The position numbers and the translations under genes were made by a program. Shown here piece after piece: positions 28,101-37,991 of a stretch of 64,000 bases of DNA. Every line of letters begins with the position of its first letter. Position 1 is the stretch's first letter. Source of the stretch: Rhizobium sp. Root274 (GTDB taxonomy: Bacteria; Pseudomonadota; Alphaproteobacteria; Rhizobiales; Rhizobiaceae); the NCBI RefSeq assembly GCF_001429245.1, contig NZ_LMJE01000007.1, positions 897,558 through 961,557 on the forward strand. The letters are read 5' to 3'. The notes under the pieces were generated by a model. It did not search any database and was not told the DNA's origin. It was given only the letters and a program-made list of their open reading frames with translations.

Positions 28101-30413
28101 TCATGCAACGACGGCGTCGCCCTTGCCATTGCGGGCCTGAACGTCACGAGCGAGTTCGATGATGGCGACCGGGCTGATCGGCGTCGAAAAGACATATCCC
28201 TGGATCAGGTCGGCGCAGTGATGTTTGGACAAAAGCGCCAGCTGCTCGCGGTTTTCCACACCTTCGATGACGATGCTGAGGTCCAGCCCGCGGCTCAGGT
28301 GGACGATCCCGCGCAAGAGCTTCAGCCGGCGTTTGTTTTCGCCGATGTCCCGCACGAAGGAGCGGTCGATCTTGACGACATCGATCGGAAGTGTGTCGAG
28401 ATAGCTCAAGCTTGAGAAGCCCGTGCCAAAATCGTCGATCGCGATGGTGATGCCGAGGCTGCGCAACTGTTCCAGAACGGAACGCGCCGATGACAGTTCC
28501 TCGATCAGACTGCTCTCCGTCACCTCCAGATGCAACCGCTGTGCGATCAGCCCCGTCTCGGCCAGGATCGCCTTCACGCTATCCACCAGACTTTGCGATC
28601 GCAGGTCCTGTACCGACAGGTTGACCGATACCTCCAGCCCCTCCGGCCAAGTCCGGCAATCCATGCAGGCCCGCCGCAGCACATGCAGCGTGATGGCGGA
28701 GACGATCCCCATTTCCTCAGCGATCTGGATGAAGATGTTCGGCGCAACCGGTCCCTTTTCGGGGTGGTGCCAGCGGGCAAGGGCCTCACAGCACCGGATC
28801 TCGCGGCCGTCCGGCGTAAACATCGGCTGGTAGACCACCGTGATGTCGCCATTCTCGACCGCCGCGCGAAGATCCTCCTTCAGCCGCTGCCGCTCCAGAT
28901 AGCGGGCATCCATTTCTCCAACGAAAAGTGTGAACTGCCCCTTGGCCCGCGCCTTGGATTCAAACAGCGCGATGTCCACCTTGACCGGCCACTCTTCAGC
29001 CGGCAGGGCTGCACTGTCGAAGACAGCAGCACCGGCCGAGAACGAAACCGGCACTCTCAGCCCTTCAATGTCGTAATTGCCGCCGGCAGCGGCATGGATG
29101 GCGCGCATCTCGGTCTCAAGATCGAGTTGGTCGTCAGAATTCGGGAAGAACAGCGCGAACTGATCTCCAACCATGTGCCCGGCAATGCCCTTCCCGGCCA
29201 CAAGCGCTGTCAGGCGAGCGGCAATCGCCATAAGCAGCCGATCGCCCGTCAGGTGACCCTTCAAATCATTGACGTGCTTGAAATCCACGACATCGAGCAA
29301 CATGAAGCCAATCTTCGAGCCACAACCACCCTGCTGCGCCAGTCTTTCACCGACGAGCTCATTGAAATAGCCCCGCTGCGGCAGATCGGTGAGCGCATCA
29401 TAACGCGCCATATGCAGGATCTTCCGATCCGCGCGGACCCGTGCTGTCACATCTTCGAAGATCAGCACCACGCCGCCTTCCGCCCTCCGGCTCGCGGAAA
29501 ACTCCAGAACCAGGCCTTCGGAAAAATGCATTAGTGCCCGGCTGGAGATCCCTTGCGTCAACTGAGCGAGTTGCGTCTGCAAGAGGCTCGGCATCGAACC
29601 GTCAACGAATGTATGACGCACGCCATAACGAAGAACGACATCCAGATCGCATCCCGCAAGCCGCGTGCGGTCGCCCAGATGCAAGAGTTCGCAGGCCTTG
29701 CGATTGATCACCTCGATGCGGTTGTCCGGGTCGAGCATCAAGAGACCGTGGGTCATATTCGACAATGCCGTATCGAATCGATCGGCAATCTTCGACATCT
29801 CCCGTGATGCAATCACGTTCTCATAGAGGAATTCGCGCACCCCGTTCGCCATCGCCCGCGTGGTGAGGAAGAAGGGAATGAGCATCAGGGACAAGAGCCC
29901 CTTGAACAGGTCCTGCGCCAAAAGGCTGCCGATGATCATCGGCGTACAGCAAGCCAGCGTCTGAAGATCGACGGCCAGTCGAGAACCGTAATTGCGGCCG
30001 ACGACGGAAACCATTGAGCCGAGGGTAACGGCGATGCAGGCGAGTTCGGCGAAGGTGTCTTGGAACGACAGCATGGCGTAACCGCTGCCAATCCCGAGGA
30101 GAGCGGCCGTCAAGGCCCCACCCAGGACATAGCGCATCTCCCAGCTGGCGATCCCTTCGCGCGTCAGGCTCGGCTTGTCCACCTGATCGAACTGCTTGAA
30201 CGAGTAAATGCGGTAGGCGAAAACGGCGGCGAAGCAGCCGCAGAGGAAGAGGTAGAAGGCGGCCCCGGTCTGGATATAGACAACGACGCAGGTGAGGATA
30301 TGCACGACCATTCCCGTGAACAGCGTCGCGCGATTGTCGAACAGCGAACTGACGAAGGACAGGTAGACGTCCGTCGGGACGTGCAGGTCGTGCCTCTTCT
30401 CGGCTCTCATCAT
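28101..30413 (-). CDS. Membrane PAS-GGDEF-EAL protein, probable cyclic-di-GMP phosphodiesterase
   Basis: 770 residues. The N-terminal 200 residues hold about five or six hydrophobic segments, followed by a PAS-like region (NMTHGLLMLDPDNRIEVINR), a GGDEF domain and an EAL domain. The GGDEF signature is degenerate, reading VGDQF, so cyclase activity is unlikely. The EAL domain looks intact: EALARWHH, SVNLSVQD, LEVTESSL, IDDFGTGFSSLSY and QGYVF. The likely role is hydrolysis of cyclic-di-GMP in response to a membrane or PAS signal. A single gene; divergent from the dctQM TRAP genes. Confidence 0.9.
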   Translation of the reverse strand: MMRAEKRHDLHVPTDVYLSFVSSLFDNRATLFTGMVVHILTCVVVYIQTGAAFYLFLCGCFAAVFAYRIYSFKQFDQVDKPSLTREGIASWEMRYVLGGALTAALLGIGSGYAMLSFQDTFAELACIAVTLGSMVSVVGRNYGSRLAVDLQTLACCTPMIIGSLLAQDLFKGLLSLMLIPFFLTTRAMANGVREFLYENVIASREMSKIADRFDTALSNMTHGLLMLDPDNRIEVINRKACELLHLGDRTRLAGCDLDVVLRYGVRHTFVDGSMPSLLQTQLAQLTQGISSRALMHFSEGLVLEFSASRRAEGGVVLIFEDVTARVRADRKILHMARYDALTDLPQRGYFNELVGERLAQQGGCGSKIGFMLLDVVDFKHVNDLKGHLTGDRLLMAIAARLTALVAGKGIAGHMVGDQFALFFPNSDDQLDLETEMRAIHAAAGGNYDIEGLRVPVSFSAGAAVFDSAALPAEEWPVKVDIALFESKARAKGQFTLFVGEMDARYLERQRLKEDLRAAVENGDITVVYQPMFTPDGREIRCCEALARWHHPEKGPVAPNIFIQIAEEMGIVSAITLHVLRRACMDCRTWPEGLEVSVNLSVQDLRSQSLVDSVKAILAETGLIAQRLHLEVTESSLIEELSSARSVLEQLRSLGITIAIDDFGTGFSSLSYLDTLPIDVVKIDRSFVRDIGENKRRLKLLRGIVHLSRGLDLSIVIEGVENREQLALLSKHHCADLIQGYVFSTPISPVAIIELARDVQARNGKGDAVVA

Positions 30414-30775
30414 CTGCCTCCCGGCAAGGTCGGACGCGAAACATCCGTTGCCAATCGAAGTCTCAGCGCCTCGCCTCGCTTGCTCGAGAAGTGACCGCCA
30501 AAGCCATGTTCCAAAACGCCACAGTCGTGATCCCGCCGTCGAGCACGATACTCTGCACTGCTCGAAAGCGGGACGCCAACCTCTACACGAGAACGTGTTA
30601 AGACCGGGAAACCATGATTGTTAAAACTCTCGGCAATAGCGCAGCCCTGAGCTGCGGTGCCGTCGAGTTGCAACGGCATTCGACTTTCGTAGGCTCTCAC
30701 CATCACGCAACGGCGCTCCGGTTGCGCGTGACAGACCCATGCTCTAAGGACGAAAAGACACGGGGAGAAAAAACA
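30414..30775. other. Divergent intergenic region between the EAL gene and dctQ
   Basis: 362 bases with no convincing gene. It carries promoters for the minus-strand EAL gene and for plus-strand dctQM. No clear operator, riboswitch or terminator was seen. The in-frame extension of dctQ back to 30614 lacks a ribosome site and family resemblance. Confidence 0.5.
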
Positions 30776-31327
30776 ATGACCCTCTTATTGGCTGTTTCGC
30801 GGTTGATCGACTGGATCAACGGCGTCATCGGACGCTCGGTGTCCTGGCTACTTCTTGCCGCCGTCCTGATCAGTGCGGGCAATGCGGTCGTTCGCAAGGC
30901 GTTCGACATCTCATCCAACGCCTGGCTGGAACTGCAGTGGTATCTATTCGGCACAGTATTCATGCTGGCTGCTGCCTATGCTTTGCAACGAAACGAGCAC
31001 ATCCGGATCGACATTTTGTCGAGCAATTGGAGCGCGCGGACCCGCAGCTGGATCGATCTTATCTTGCACATTATCTTCCTCGTACCTTTCTCCGGGCTGA
31101 TGAGCTATCTCGCCTGGCCGTGGTTCTGGCGGTCCTTCTTCAGCGGCGAGATCTCGTCGAGCGCAGGCGGCCTGATCATCTGGCCGGCGAAGGCGGCGAT
31201 CCTCCTCGGCTTCCTTCTGCTGACGGCCCAGGCCTTTTCGGAAATTATCAAGCGGGCCGCCGTTCTGATGGGGCGCATAGACGACCCGCTGGCAACGCAG
31301 CCAGCCACGAAAAGCGCGGAGGCCTGA
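30776..31327 (+). CDS. TRAP transporter small permease subunit (DctQ)
   Basis: 183 residues with four predicted membrane helices, the DctQ pattern, including the conserved ELQWYLFGTVFMLAAAYALQ and NEHIRIDIL stretches. It forms the TRAP membrane complex with DctM and takes substrate from a periplasmic DctP protein, driven by sodium. The ATG at 30776 has GGGGAG 8 bases upstream. It is followed after one base by dctM. Confidence 0.93.
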   Translation: MTLLLAVSRLIDWINGVIGRSVSWLLLAAVLISAGNAVVRKAFDISSNAWLELQWYLFGTVFMLAAAYALQRNEHIRIDILSSNWSARTRSWIDLILHIIFLVPFSGLMSYLAWPWFWRSFFSGEISSSAGGLIIWPAKAAILLGFLLLTAQAFSEIIKRAAVLMGRIDDPLATQPATKSAEA

Positions 31328-31328
31328 G

Positions 31329-33215
31329 ATGATCGACCTGATCGCCCACAATCTTGCCCCGATCATGTTCACGACCGTCATGGCCATGCTGTTGCTCGGC
31401 TATCCGGTCGCCTTCACGCTCGCTGCCGGCGGCTTGATCTACTTCGTACTCGGCGTCGAGGTCTCGCACATCTCCTCGGAGATCCGCCTATTCTGGCCGC
31501 TGCTACAGTCGCATCCCGAACGCATTTTCGGGATCATGTACAACGACACGCTGCTCTCGATCCCATTCTTTACGCTGATGGGGATCATCCTTGAACGCTC
31601 GCGCATGGCGGAAGACCTGCTCGACACGATCGGGCAGCTGTTCGGACCCGTGCGGGGCGGCCTTGCCTATGCCGTCATCCTCGTCGGCGCCCTGCTCGGC
31701 GCAACGACCGGCGTCGTCGCAGCCTCGGTCATGGCCATGGGCCTGATCTCACTGCCGATCATGCTGCGCTACAAATACAACGGCCCTCTGGTCTCCGGCA
31801 CCATCGCCGCCTCGGGCACGCTCGCCCAGATCGTGCCACCGTCGCTGGTCCTGATCGTCATGGCCGACCAGCTTGGCCGCTCGGTCGGCGACATGTATGT
31901 CGGCGCACTCTATCCGGCGCTGATGATCATTGCGGCCTACTGCCTCTATATTTTCGCCGTCACTCTGATCAAGCCGGAATGGGCACCTGCTCTGCCCCGC
32001 GAGGCCCGGACGCTCGGCGATGGCGTCACCTCGCTCTTCGTCATGATCGCGATCGGCGCTGCGCTCTATTTCCTCGGCCACGAAGTGCTGTTCACCGGCA
32101 TTCAGAGTGCGGAATGGCAGATGGTCGCGGCGCTGGCCTTCGGCGTCCTCTCGGTCTACGCCTTCGCCCTGATCAATCGGAGCCGCAACCTCAACGTCAT
32201 CTCGCGGCTGGCGCAGCAGGTGATCATTGTCATGGTGCCGCCGCTCGCCCTGATCTTCCTCGTGCTCGGCACCATCTTCCTCGGCATCGCAACGCCGACC
32301 GAAGGCGGCGCCATGGGCGCGGCGGGTGCGATGATCATCGCGGCTGCCAAGGGCCGCATGTCGATATCCGTGCTGAAGAACGCCCTCGACGCCACCACCC
32401 GGCTCTCGGCCTTCGTCATGATGATCCTGATCGGCGCCCGCGTTTTCGGCCTGACATTCTACGGCATCAACGGCAATGTCTGGATCGAAGACCTGATGCT
32501 GGCGCTTCCGGGCGGCGAATACGGCTTCCTGATTGTCGTCACCATCATCGTCTTCATTCTCGGCTGCTTCCTCGATTTCTTTGAAATCGCCTTCATCATG
32601 GTGCCGCTGCTCGCCCCGGTCGCCCAGAGCCATGGTATCGACCTCGTCTGGTTCGGCATCATTCTCGGTATCAACCTGCAGACCTCGTTCCTGACCCCGC
32701 CCTTCGGCTTCTCGCTCTTCTACCTGCGCTCGGTCGCACCCGAGGGACAATGGAAGGACAAGGTGACGGGTGAGCTCAGGGACGGGATCAGGACACTCGA
32801 CATCTACAAGGGTGTTGTGCCCTTCATCATCATTCAGTTCCTGGCGATCATGGCCGTCATCGCCTTCCCGGGGCTGGTGATGCATTACAAGGGCGACGTG
32901 GTGATCACCGATCCGAACACAATCCAGATCACGATACCGGAACAGGCCAATCCTGGCGGCAATGCGGGGCCGAATTTCGGTCTGCCGCCGCTTGGAAGCG
33001 ACGGGCAGGCACCGGCGGCAGGGCAAGCGCCGAGCCTCGGCCTGCCACCGCTGGAGTTCGGCGGCGGTGCTGCACCGGCCACCACGCCGGCCCAGCCGCC
33101 AGCGCTTGGCCTGCCGCCGCTTGAGCTGGGCACGCCACCTGCTGCCCAGCCGGCAACGCCCGCACCGGCACCGCCCCCTGCGATCGACCTGAGCAAGCCG
33201 CCGGTCATCAACTGA
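31329..33215 (+). CDS. TRAP transporter large permease subunit (DctM) with Pro-rich C-terminal tail
   Basis: 628 residues. The first roughly 530 form a DctM permease with about 12 helices, with family motifs such as GALLGATTGVVAASV and FLGIATPTEGGAMGA. Residues from about 540 to 628 form an unusual hydrophilic tail rich in Pro, Ala and Gly with three repeats of the form GLPPL (FGLPPLGSD at 550, then LGLPPLEFG and LGLPPLELG). Typical DctM proteins are about 430 residues, although the larger type with extra loops is known. The repeated tail may interact with another protein or the cell wall; its role is unknown. A bidirectional terminator follows. Confidence 0.92.
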   Translation: MIDLIAHNLAPIMFTTVMAMLLLGYPVAFTLAAGGLIYFVLGVEVSHISSEIRLFWPLLQSHPERIFGIMYNDTLLSIPFFTLMGIILERSRMAEDLLDTIGQLFGPVRGGLAYAVILVGALLGATTGVVAASVMAMGLISLPIMLRYKYNGPLVSGTIAASGTLAQIVPPSLVLIVMADQLGRSVGDMYVGALYPALMIIAAYCLYIFAVTLIKPEWAPALPREARTLGDGVTSLFVMIAIGAALYFLGHEVLFTGIQSAEWQMVAALAFGVLSVYAFALINRSRNLNVISRLAQQVIIVMVPPLALIFLVLGTIFLGIATPTEGGAMGAAGAMIIAAAKGRMSISVLKNALDATTRLSAFVMMILIGARVFGLTFYGINGNVWIEDLMLALPGGEYGFLIVVTIIVFILGCFLDFFEIAFIMVPLLAPVAQSHGIDLVWFGIILGINLQTSFLTPPFGFSLFYLRSVAPEGQWKDKVTGELRDGIRTLDIYKGVVPFIIIQFLAIMAVIAFPGLVMHYKGDVVITDPNTIQITIPEQANPGGNAGPNFGLPPLGSDGQAPAAGQAPSLGLPPLEFGGGAAPATTPAQPPALGLPPLELGTPPAAQPATPAPAPPPAIDLSKPPVIN

Positions 33216-33269
33216 TACGGAGCGTCAGCCCCGCCCCTCCGGCGGGGCTCGCATCAGAAACCAACGACA

Positions 33270-33304
33270 AAAAGCCCTGGTCGAGATCCTCGACCAGGGC
33301 TTTT
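33270..33304. terminator. Bidirectional terminator between dctM and dctP
   Basis: A 16-bp perfect stem, AAAAGCCCTGGTCGAG at 33270-33285 pairing with CTCGACCAGGGCTTTT at 33289-33304 around an ATC loop. A/T tracts at both ends make it work in both directions for these convergent genes. A second GC-rich hairpin (AGCCCCGCC/GGCGGGGCT) lies just upstream. Confidence 0.92.
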
Positions 33305-33325
33305 CTCATTCGTTGCAAGCTCGGA

Positions 33326-34504
<1,179 letters not shown>

Positions 34505-34696
34505 TCATGTTGGACGAGCCCTTTCAAGCCAAAGCGCCTTGGTCTTTCGGACTAGACTTTGGTCGTGCATGCCGCCCGTGACAGTTGCAAGCCGCCTGCT
34601 CCGACGCCCGCTAGCGCGGACGAATGATACGTGCGGATCAACCCGCTGCATCGCCAGCGCCTGTGCACGCACTCAAGGGATTCGTCACGTGGTCGG

Positions 34697-35164
34697 TCAG
34701 GGCACCATGAGAAGCGCCAGATCCGCCTCGGCCGGATCGGCCACCTCGTAGGAAAAGCTCTTGCCCCGGACGAGCGTCAGCACAGGCGCGCCGTGAACGG
34801 TGGACAGCGTGACGCTGCCGTCTTCGTTCTGCGTCCAGTTCGTCGCCCGGGCGAGGCCGGGCCATACGGATTCGCAATCGGGCGGAGCAAAGAAGTCCCG
34901 GCTGCGGCTCGTCAGCGTCGCCCCTCGCTCCACGAGGCAAACGGTCTTTCGCGAGAAATTGGAGACGGAAAAGATTGCAGGCGGGGAAGCGGCGGAAAAT
35001 TGCGGTGCCAACACCCCCGCAGGCGGCGTTGCCCCGACAATGATGGAATCGGGAACCTGGTCAGCGACGGCTGCCGGCCCCTGCCCCATCCATAGCGACA
35101 GGAAAACGGCAGACGCGGACGCCGAAACGGCCGAGACACCCAGCACCTGGAGATAGGCCTTCAT
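34697..35164 (-). CDS. AprI/Inh-type metalloprotease inhibitor
   Basis: 155 residues. It has an N-terminal signal or membrane segment and a C-terminal Inh domain, recognised by the CESVWPGLARATNWTQNEDG region and LSTVHGAPVLTL. The two cysteines (in KTVCLVERG and PPDCESVW) would form the disulfide conserved in this family. Such periplasmic inhibitors block serralysin-type metalloproteases. No protease gene is next to it in the window, so it may protect the cell or act on a secreted protease coded elsewhere. Confidence 0.75.
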   Translation of the reverse strand: MKAYLQVLGVSAVSASASAVFLSLWMGQGPAAVADQVPDSIIVGATPPAGVLAPQFSAASPPAIFSVSNFSRKTVCLVERGATLTSRSRDFFAPPDCESVWPGLARATNWTQNEDGSVTLSTVHGAPVLTLVRGKSFSYEVADPAEADLALLMVP

Positions 35165-35251
35165 GGACGCACATCCTCTTGCCCGAGACGGGTATGGCGA
35201 ACAAGGATGCGCCCTGAAGCTTGCGGAAAGCTGACGAGATTTAGAAACGCC

Positions 35252-36217
35252 TTACGAAGACGGAGCCGTTTCCGGGACCGGGGTCAAAGCCTTGCCGTTA
35301 TCGAACCAGGCGATCAGGTTATCCGCAACCAGATCCGCCATGGCATTGCGGGTCGGAACCGACGCCGAGGCGACATGCGGCAGCAGCGAGACATTTTTAA
35401 GCGCGATCAGCTCGTCCGGCACCTGCGGCTCGTCGGAGTAGACGTCGAGACCGGCCGCCGCGATCGTGCCGTCCTGAAGTGCACGGATCAGGGCCGGCTG
35501 ATCGACCGTTGAACCCCGACCGACATTGATGAACACGCCCTCAGGCCCAAGCGCCGCCAGAACCTCGGCATTGATCGACCCCTTCGTCTGGGGAGTGGCC
35601 GGTACGATCGAAATCAGCGTGTCGACGGCGCGTGCAAGCCCCAGCAGACTGTCGTGATAGGCGAAGGAAACGTCCGAGCGCGGGCTTCGGGTGTGGTAAC
35701 TGATGTCGACCTTGAAGGGCACCAGGCGTTCCGCGATCTCAAGCCCGATCCGTCCGAGCCCATGGATGCCTATGCGACGGCCCTTGAGCGACATCGGCGA
35801 CAGCGGGAATGGTCCCTCCGCGGCCCATCGACCGGCCCTGAGATAGCCTTCGGCGGACGGAAACTGGCGCAGTGTGTTGAGAAGCAAGGCGATGGTCGTG
35901 TCTGCCACCTCGTCGTTTAACACATCCGGCGTGTTGGTGACCACGATCCCGCGAGCCGCTGCGGCCTTGACGTCCACGCCATCATATCCGACGCCGAAGC
36001 TGCCAATCACCTGCAGATGCGGCAAGGCCTCGATCAGCGAGGCAGGAAAACGCCCCGACACGGCAGCGCCCCTCACACGCAACCGCGTCTCTTCCGTCAA
36101 ACCATCGACGGCATCTGCGCTGTCGATCTCGACCAAGTCGAACCGTTCCGCCAGCCGCGCGCGGACGCGCGGATGAATGCGCCCGGGGATGAGGATCGTG
36201 ATGCGTTCCGATGACAT
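35252..36217 (-). CDS. 2-hydroxyacid dehydrogenase (glyoxylate/hydroxypyruvate reductase type)
   Basis: 321 residues, D-isomer specific 2-hydroxyacid dehydrogenase family. The NAD(P) loop is GIHGLGRIGLEIAERL, the substrate/catalytic Arg is in FINVGRGSTVDQPAL, and the catalytic His is in LLPHVASAS. It probably reduces glyoxylate or hydroxypyruvate, or oxidises a related 2-hydroxyacid. It lies 19 bases downstream of a LacI-family gene and is probably in its operon and under its control. Confidence 0.9.
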   Translation of the reverse strand: MSSERITILIPGRIHPRVRARLAERFDLVEIDSADAVDGLTEETRLRVRGAAVSGRFPASLIEALPHLQVIGSFGVGYDGVDVKAAAARGIVVTNTPDVLNDEVADTTIALLLNTLRQFPSAEGYLRAGRWAAEGPFPLSPMSLKGRRIGIHGLGRIGLEIAERLVPFKVDISYHTRSPRSDVSFAYHDSLLGLARAVDTLISIVPATPQTKGSINAEVLAALGPEGVFINVGRGSTVDQPALIRALQDGTIAAAGLDVYSDEPQVPDELIALKNVSLLPHVASASVPTRNAMADLVADNLIAWFDNGKALTPVPETAPSS

Positions 36218-36236
36218 GGAAGTCTCCTTGGTCTCT

Positions 36237-37253
36237 CTAGCGGCGGATGGGACCGGTCGACTGACGGATCCGCATCTCCGGCTTGATCAGGTGGATACCG
36301 TCAGGCTCATGACTGCCCGCAAGCTTGTCGAGCAGGGCACGGGCCGCAAGCCGCCCGACTTCCGCCTGGCCGTTCCACACCGTGGTGAGTGAGGGTGTCG
36401 CGATCGAGGCCTCTTCAAGGTCGTCGTAACCGGTGACGGAGATATCCTGGCCGGGGATCAGACCGGCACGGGCGATCCCGTTCATCAATCCGATCGCCAC
36501 CAGATCGTTCCAGCAGACGGCAGCCGTCGGCTTCTGTGGCAGCGACAGGAAGTTGACGGCGGCCTCGAACCCGCCCTGCTTCGTGCGGGGTCCCGGAATG
36601 CGAAGACCGGAATCGACCTCGATACCTGCCTTGCGCAACGCATTCACATAGCCCTGGTAACGGTCACGGCCCGTCGACGTCTGATCCGTGCCGCCGATCA
36701 TCGCGATCGAGCGGTGGCCAAGACCGATCAGATGGTTGGTCGCGAGCGAAATGCCATAGGCGTCATCGCCGCGATAGATCGGCACGTCGACACCTTCCAT
36801 CGACCGCGCCACGAAGATCGCCGGCATGCCGTTGTTTTCCGCCAGCGCCACATCTTCCGGCGGCGTGCCGATGGCGGGCGACATGATCACACCGTCACCC
36901 CCGAGCTGCAGCAGTGTCTCCACGAACATCCGCTGCTTGTCGACGCTGTCGTAATGATTGGACAGGATGAAGGTATGCCGGCTGCGGTCCAGCTCGGTTT
37001 CAATGGCTTTCAGGATTTCCCCGTAGAACGGGTTCATGATGTCGTGCACGACGACGCCGATGATCCCTGAGCGGGAGGTGCGCAGGCTGGCAGCACGCCG
37101 GTTGTAGATATAGCCGAGATGCCGGGCCTGCTCCTTGATCTTTTCTCGCGTGTCAACCGCCACCAGGGGGCTGTCACGCAGCGCAAGCGAGATGGTGGCA
37201 GTGGAAAGACCAAGAGACTCCGCAATGGTCGAAAGCTTTACCTTTTGCGCCAC
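36237..37253 (-). CDS. LacI-family transcriptional regulator
   Basis: 338 residues. The helix-turn-helix is LSTIAESLGLSTATISLALR at residues 7-26, followed by the hinge region and a periplasmic-binding-type sugar domain ending in CWNDLVAIG and VTGYDDLEEA. The first gene of a two-gene unit with the 2-hydroxyacid dehydrogenase, which it probably controls. AAACGTTT, with the central CG typical of LacI operators, lies 45 bases upstream and suggests autoregulation. Confidence 0.9.
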   Translation of the reverse strand: MAQKVKLSTIAESLGLSTATISLALRDSPLVAVDTREKIKEQARHLGYIYNRRAASLRTSRSGIIGVVVHDIMNPFYGEILKAIETELDRSRHTFILSNHYDSVDKQRMFVETLLQLGGDGVIMSPAIGTPPEDVALAENNGMPAIFVARSMEGVDVPIYRGDDAYGISLATNHLIGLGHRSIAMIGGTDQTSTGRDRYQGYVNALRKAGIEVDSGLRIPGPRTKQGGFEAAVNFLSLPQKPTAAVCWNDLVAIGLMNGIARAGLIPGQDISVTGYDDLEEASIATPSLTTVWNGQAEVGRLAARALLDKLAGSHEPDGIHLIKPEMRIRQSTGPIRR

Positions 37254-37297
37254 GTTTCCTCCCTCGCAGCAAAATCGGTGGCCGCCCTGGCGCCCTT

Positions 37298-37305
37298 AAA
37301 CGTTT
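37298..37305 (-). promoter_or_regulatory. Candidate LacI-family operator
   Basis: AAACGTTT, an 8-bp palindrome with central CG, inside an AT-rich stretch 45 bases upstream of the LacI gene. Short, so the call rests mainly on position and on the CG-centred form used by this regulator family. Confidence 0.35.
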
Positions 37306-37330
37306 TAATTAAACAATTAAAAGAGCCTTT

Positions 37331-37888
37331 TCAATCGTCTTCATCAAGGTCGGTGGCGGAACGCGATAGCGAGGTTTTCCCCGACAGATTGCCGTCAACG
37401 ATGGCCAGCAGCTTGACCAAAGTCCGCAACTCCTTGTTGGACAGGCCCCGGACCGCTTCCTGCTCGCACTCTGTCGTCGCGCCGGCAATGCGCTCGACGG
37501 TGCTGCGCCCCTCTTCCGTCAGATAGACCTTGGTCAGGCGTGCATCGCGATCATCCGCCCGGCGAAAGACGAACCCTTGCGCTTCCATGCGACCGATGGT
37601 GCGGGTCATGGTGGGTGCCTTGACGCCGAGACGCTGGGCAAGAGCACCGGGGGTCAGACCGTCCTCGAGCGACAGCAGCTGGACCACGCCGTCCTGACCG
37701 GGATAGAGACCGCTTGCAGCCAGACCATGCGACAACCGGGTCCGCATGCCGCGCGCCACCTGGGTCACGGCATTGGCAAGTGTGCCCGGAGCGGCAGGCT
37801 CTTTCTTCTTGCCAGCCTTCTTCCGCTCAGCCTTTTCAGACTTGTCCTTGTCGGCCCGCTCCTTGTCGGCTTTATCCTTTTTCGCCAT
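37331..37888 (-). CDS. MarR-family transcriptional regulator with lysine-rich N-terminus
   Basis: 185 residues. A winged helix-turn-helix of the MarR type lies at about 70-150, with LTPGALAQRLGVKAPTMTRTI and the wing RRADDRDARLTKVYLT. Ahead of it are about 34 residues made almost only of Lys, Asp, Glu, Ala and Arg, which are not part of the fold. Divergent from the creatininase-family gene with about 100 bases between them, so it may regulate that gene. LacI gene lies 77 bases downstream. Confidence 0.88.
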   Translation of the reverse strand: MAKKDKADKERADKDKSEKAERKKAGKKKEPAAPGTLANAVTQVARGMRTRLSHGLAASGLYPGQDGVVQLLSLEDGLTPGALAQRLGVKAPTMTRTIGRMEAQGFVFRRADDRDARLTKVYLTEEGRSTVERIAGATTECEQEAVRGLSNKELRTLVKLLAIVDGNLSGKTSLSRSATDLDEDD

Positions 37889-37991
37889 TACTCTCCCCGG
37901 GCCTCGCGCATATCAGGCATGGTCGGCCTACCACCCGGACAGGCCGTCGAACTGGCTGGGAGTCTTAACGAAGATCAGGAGGCGATGCCAG

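Noticed and set aside
31749..33026. 425-codon minus-strand frame in dctM, rich in Asp, Glu, His and Arg
   Set aside because: The low-complexity composition is what the antisense of a hydrophobic membrane protein gives; no domain seen.
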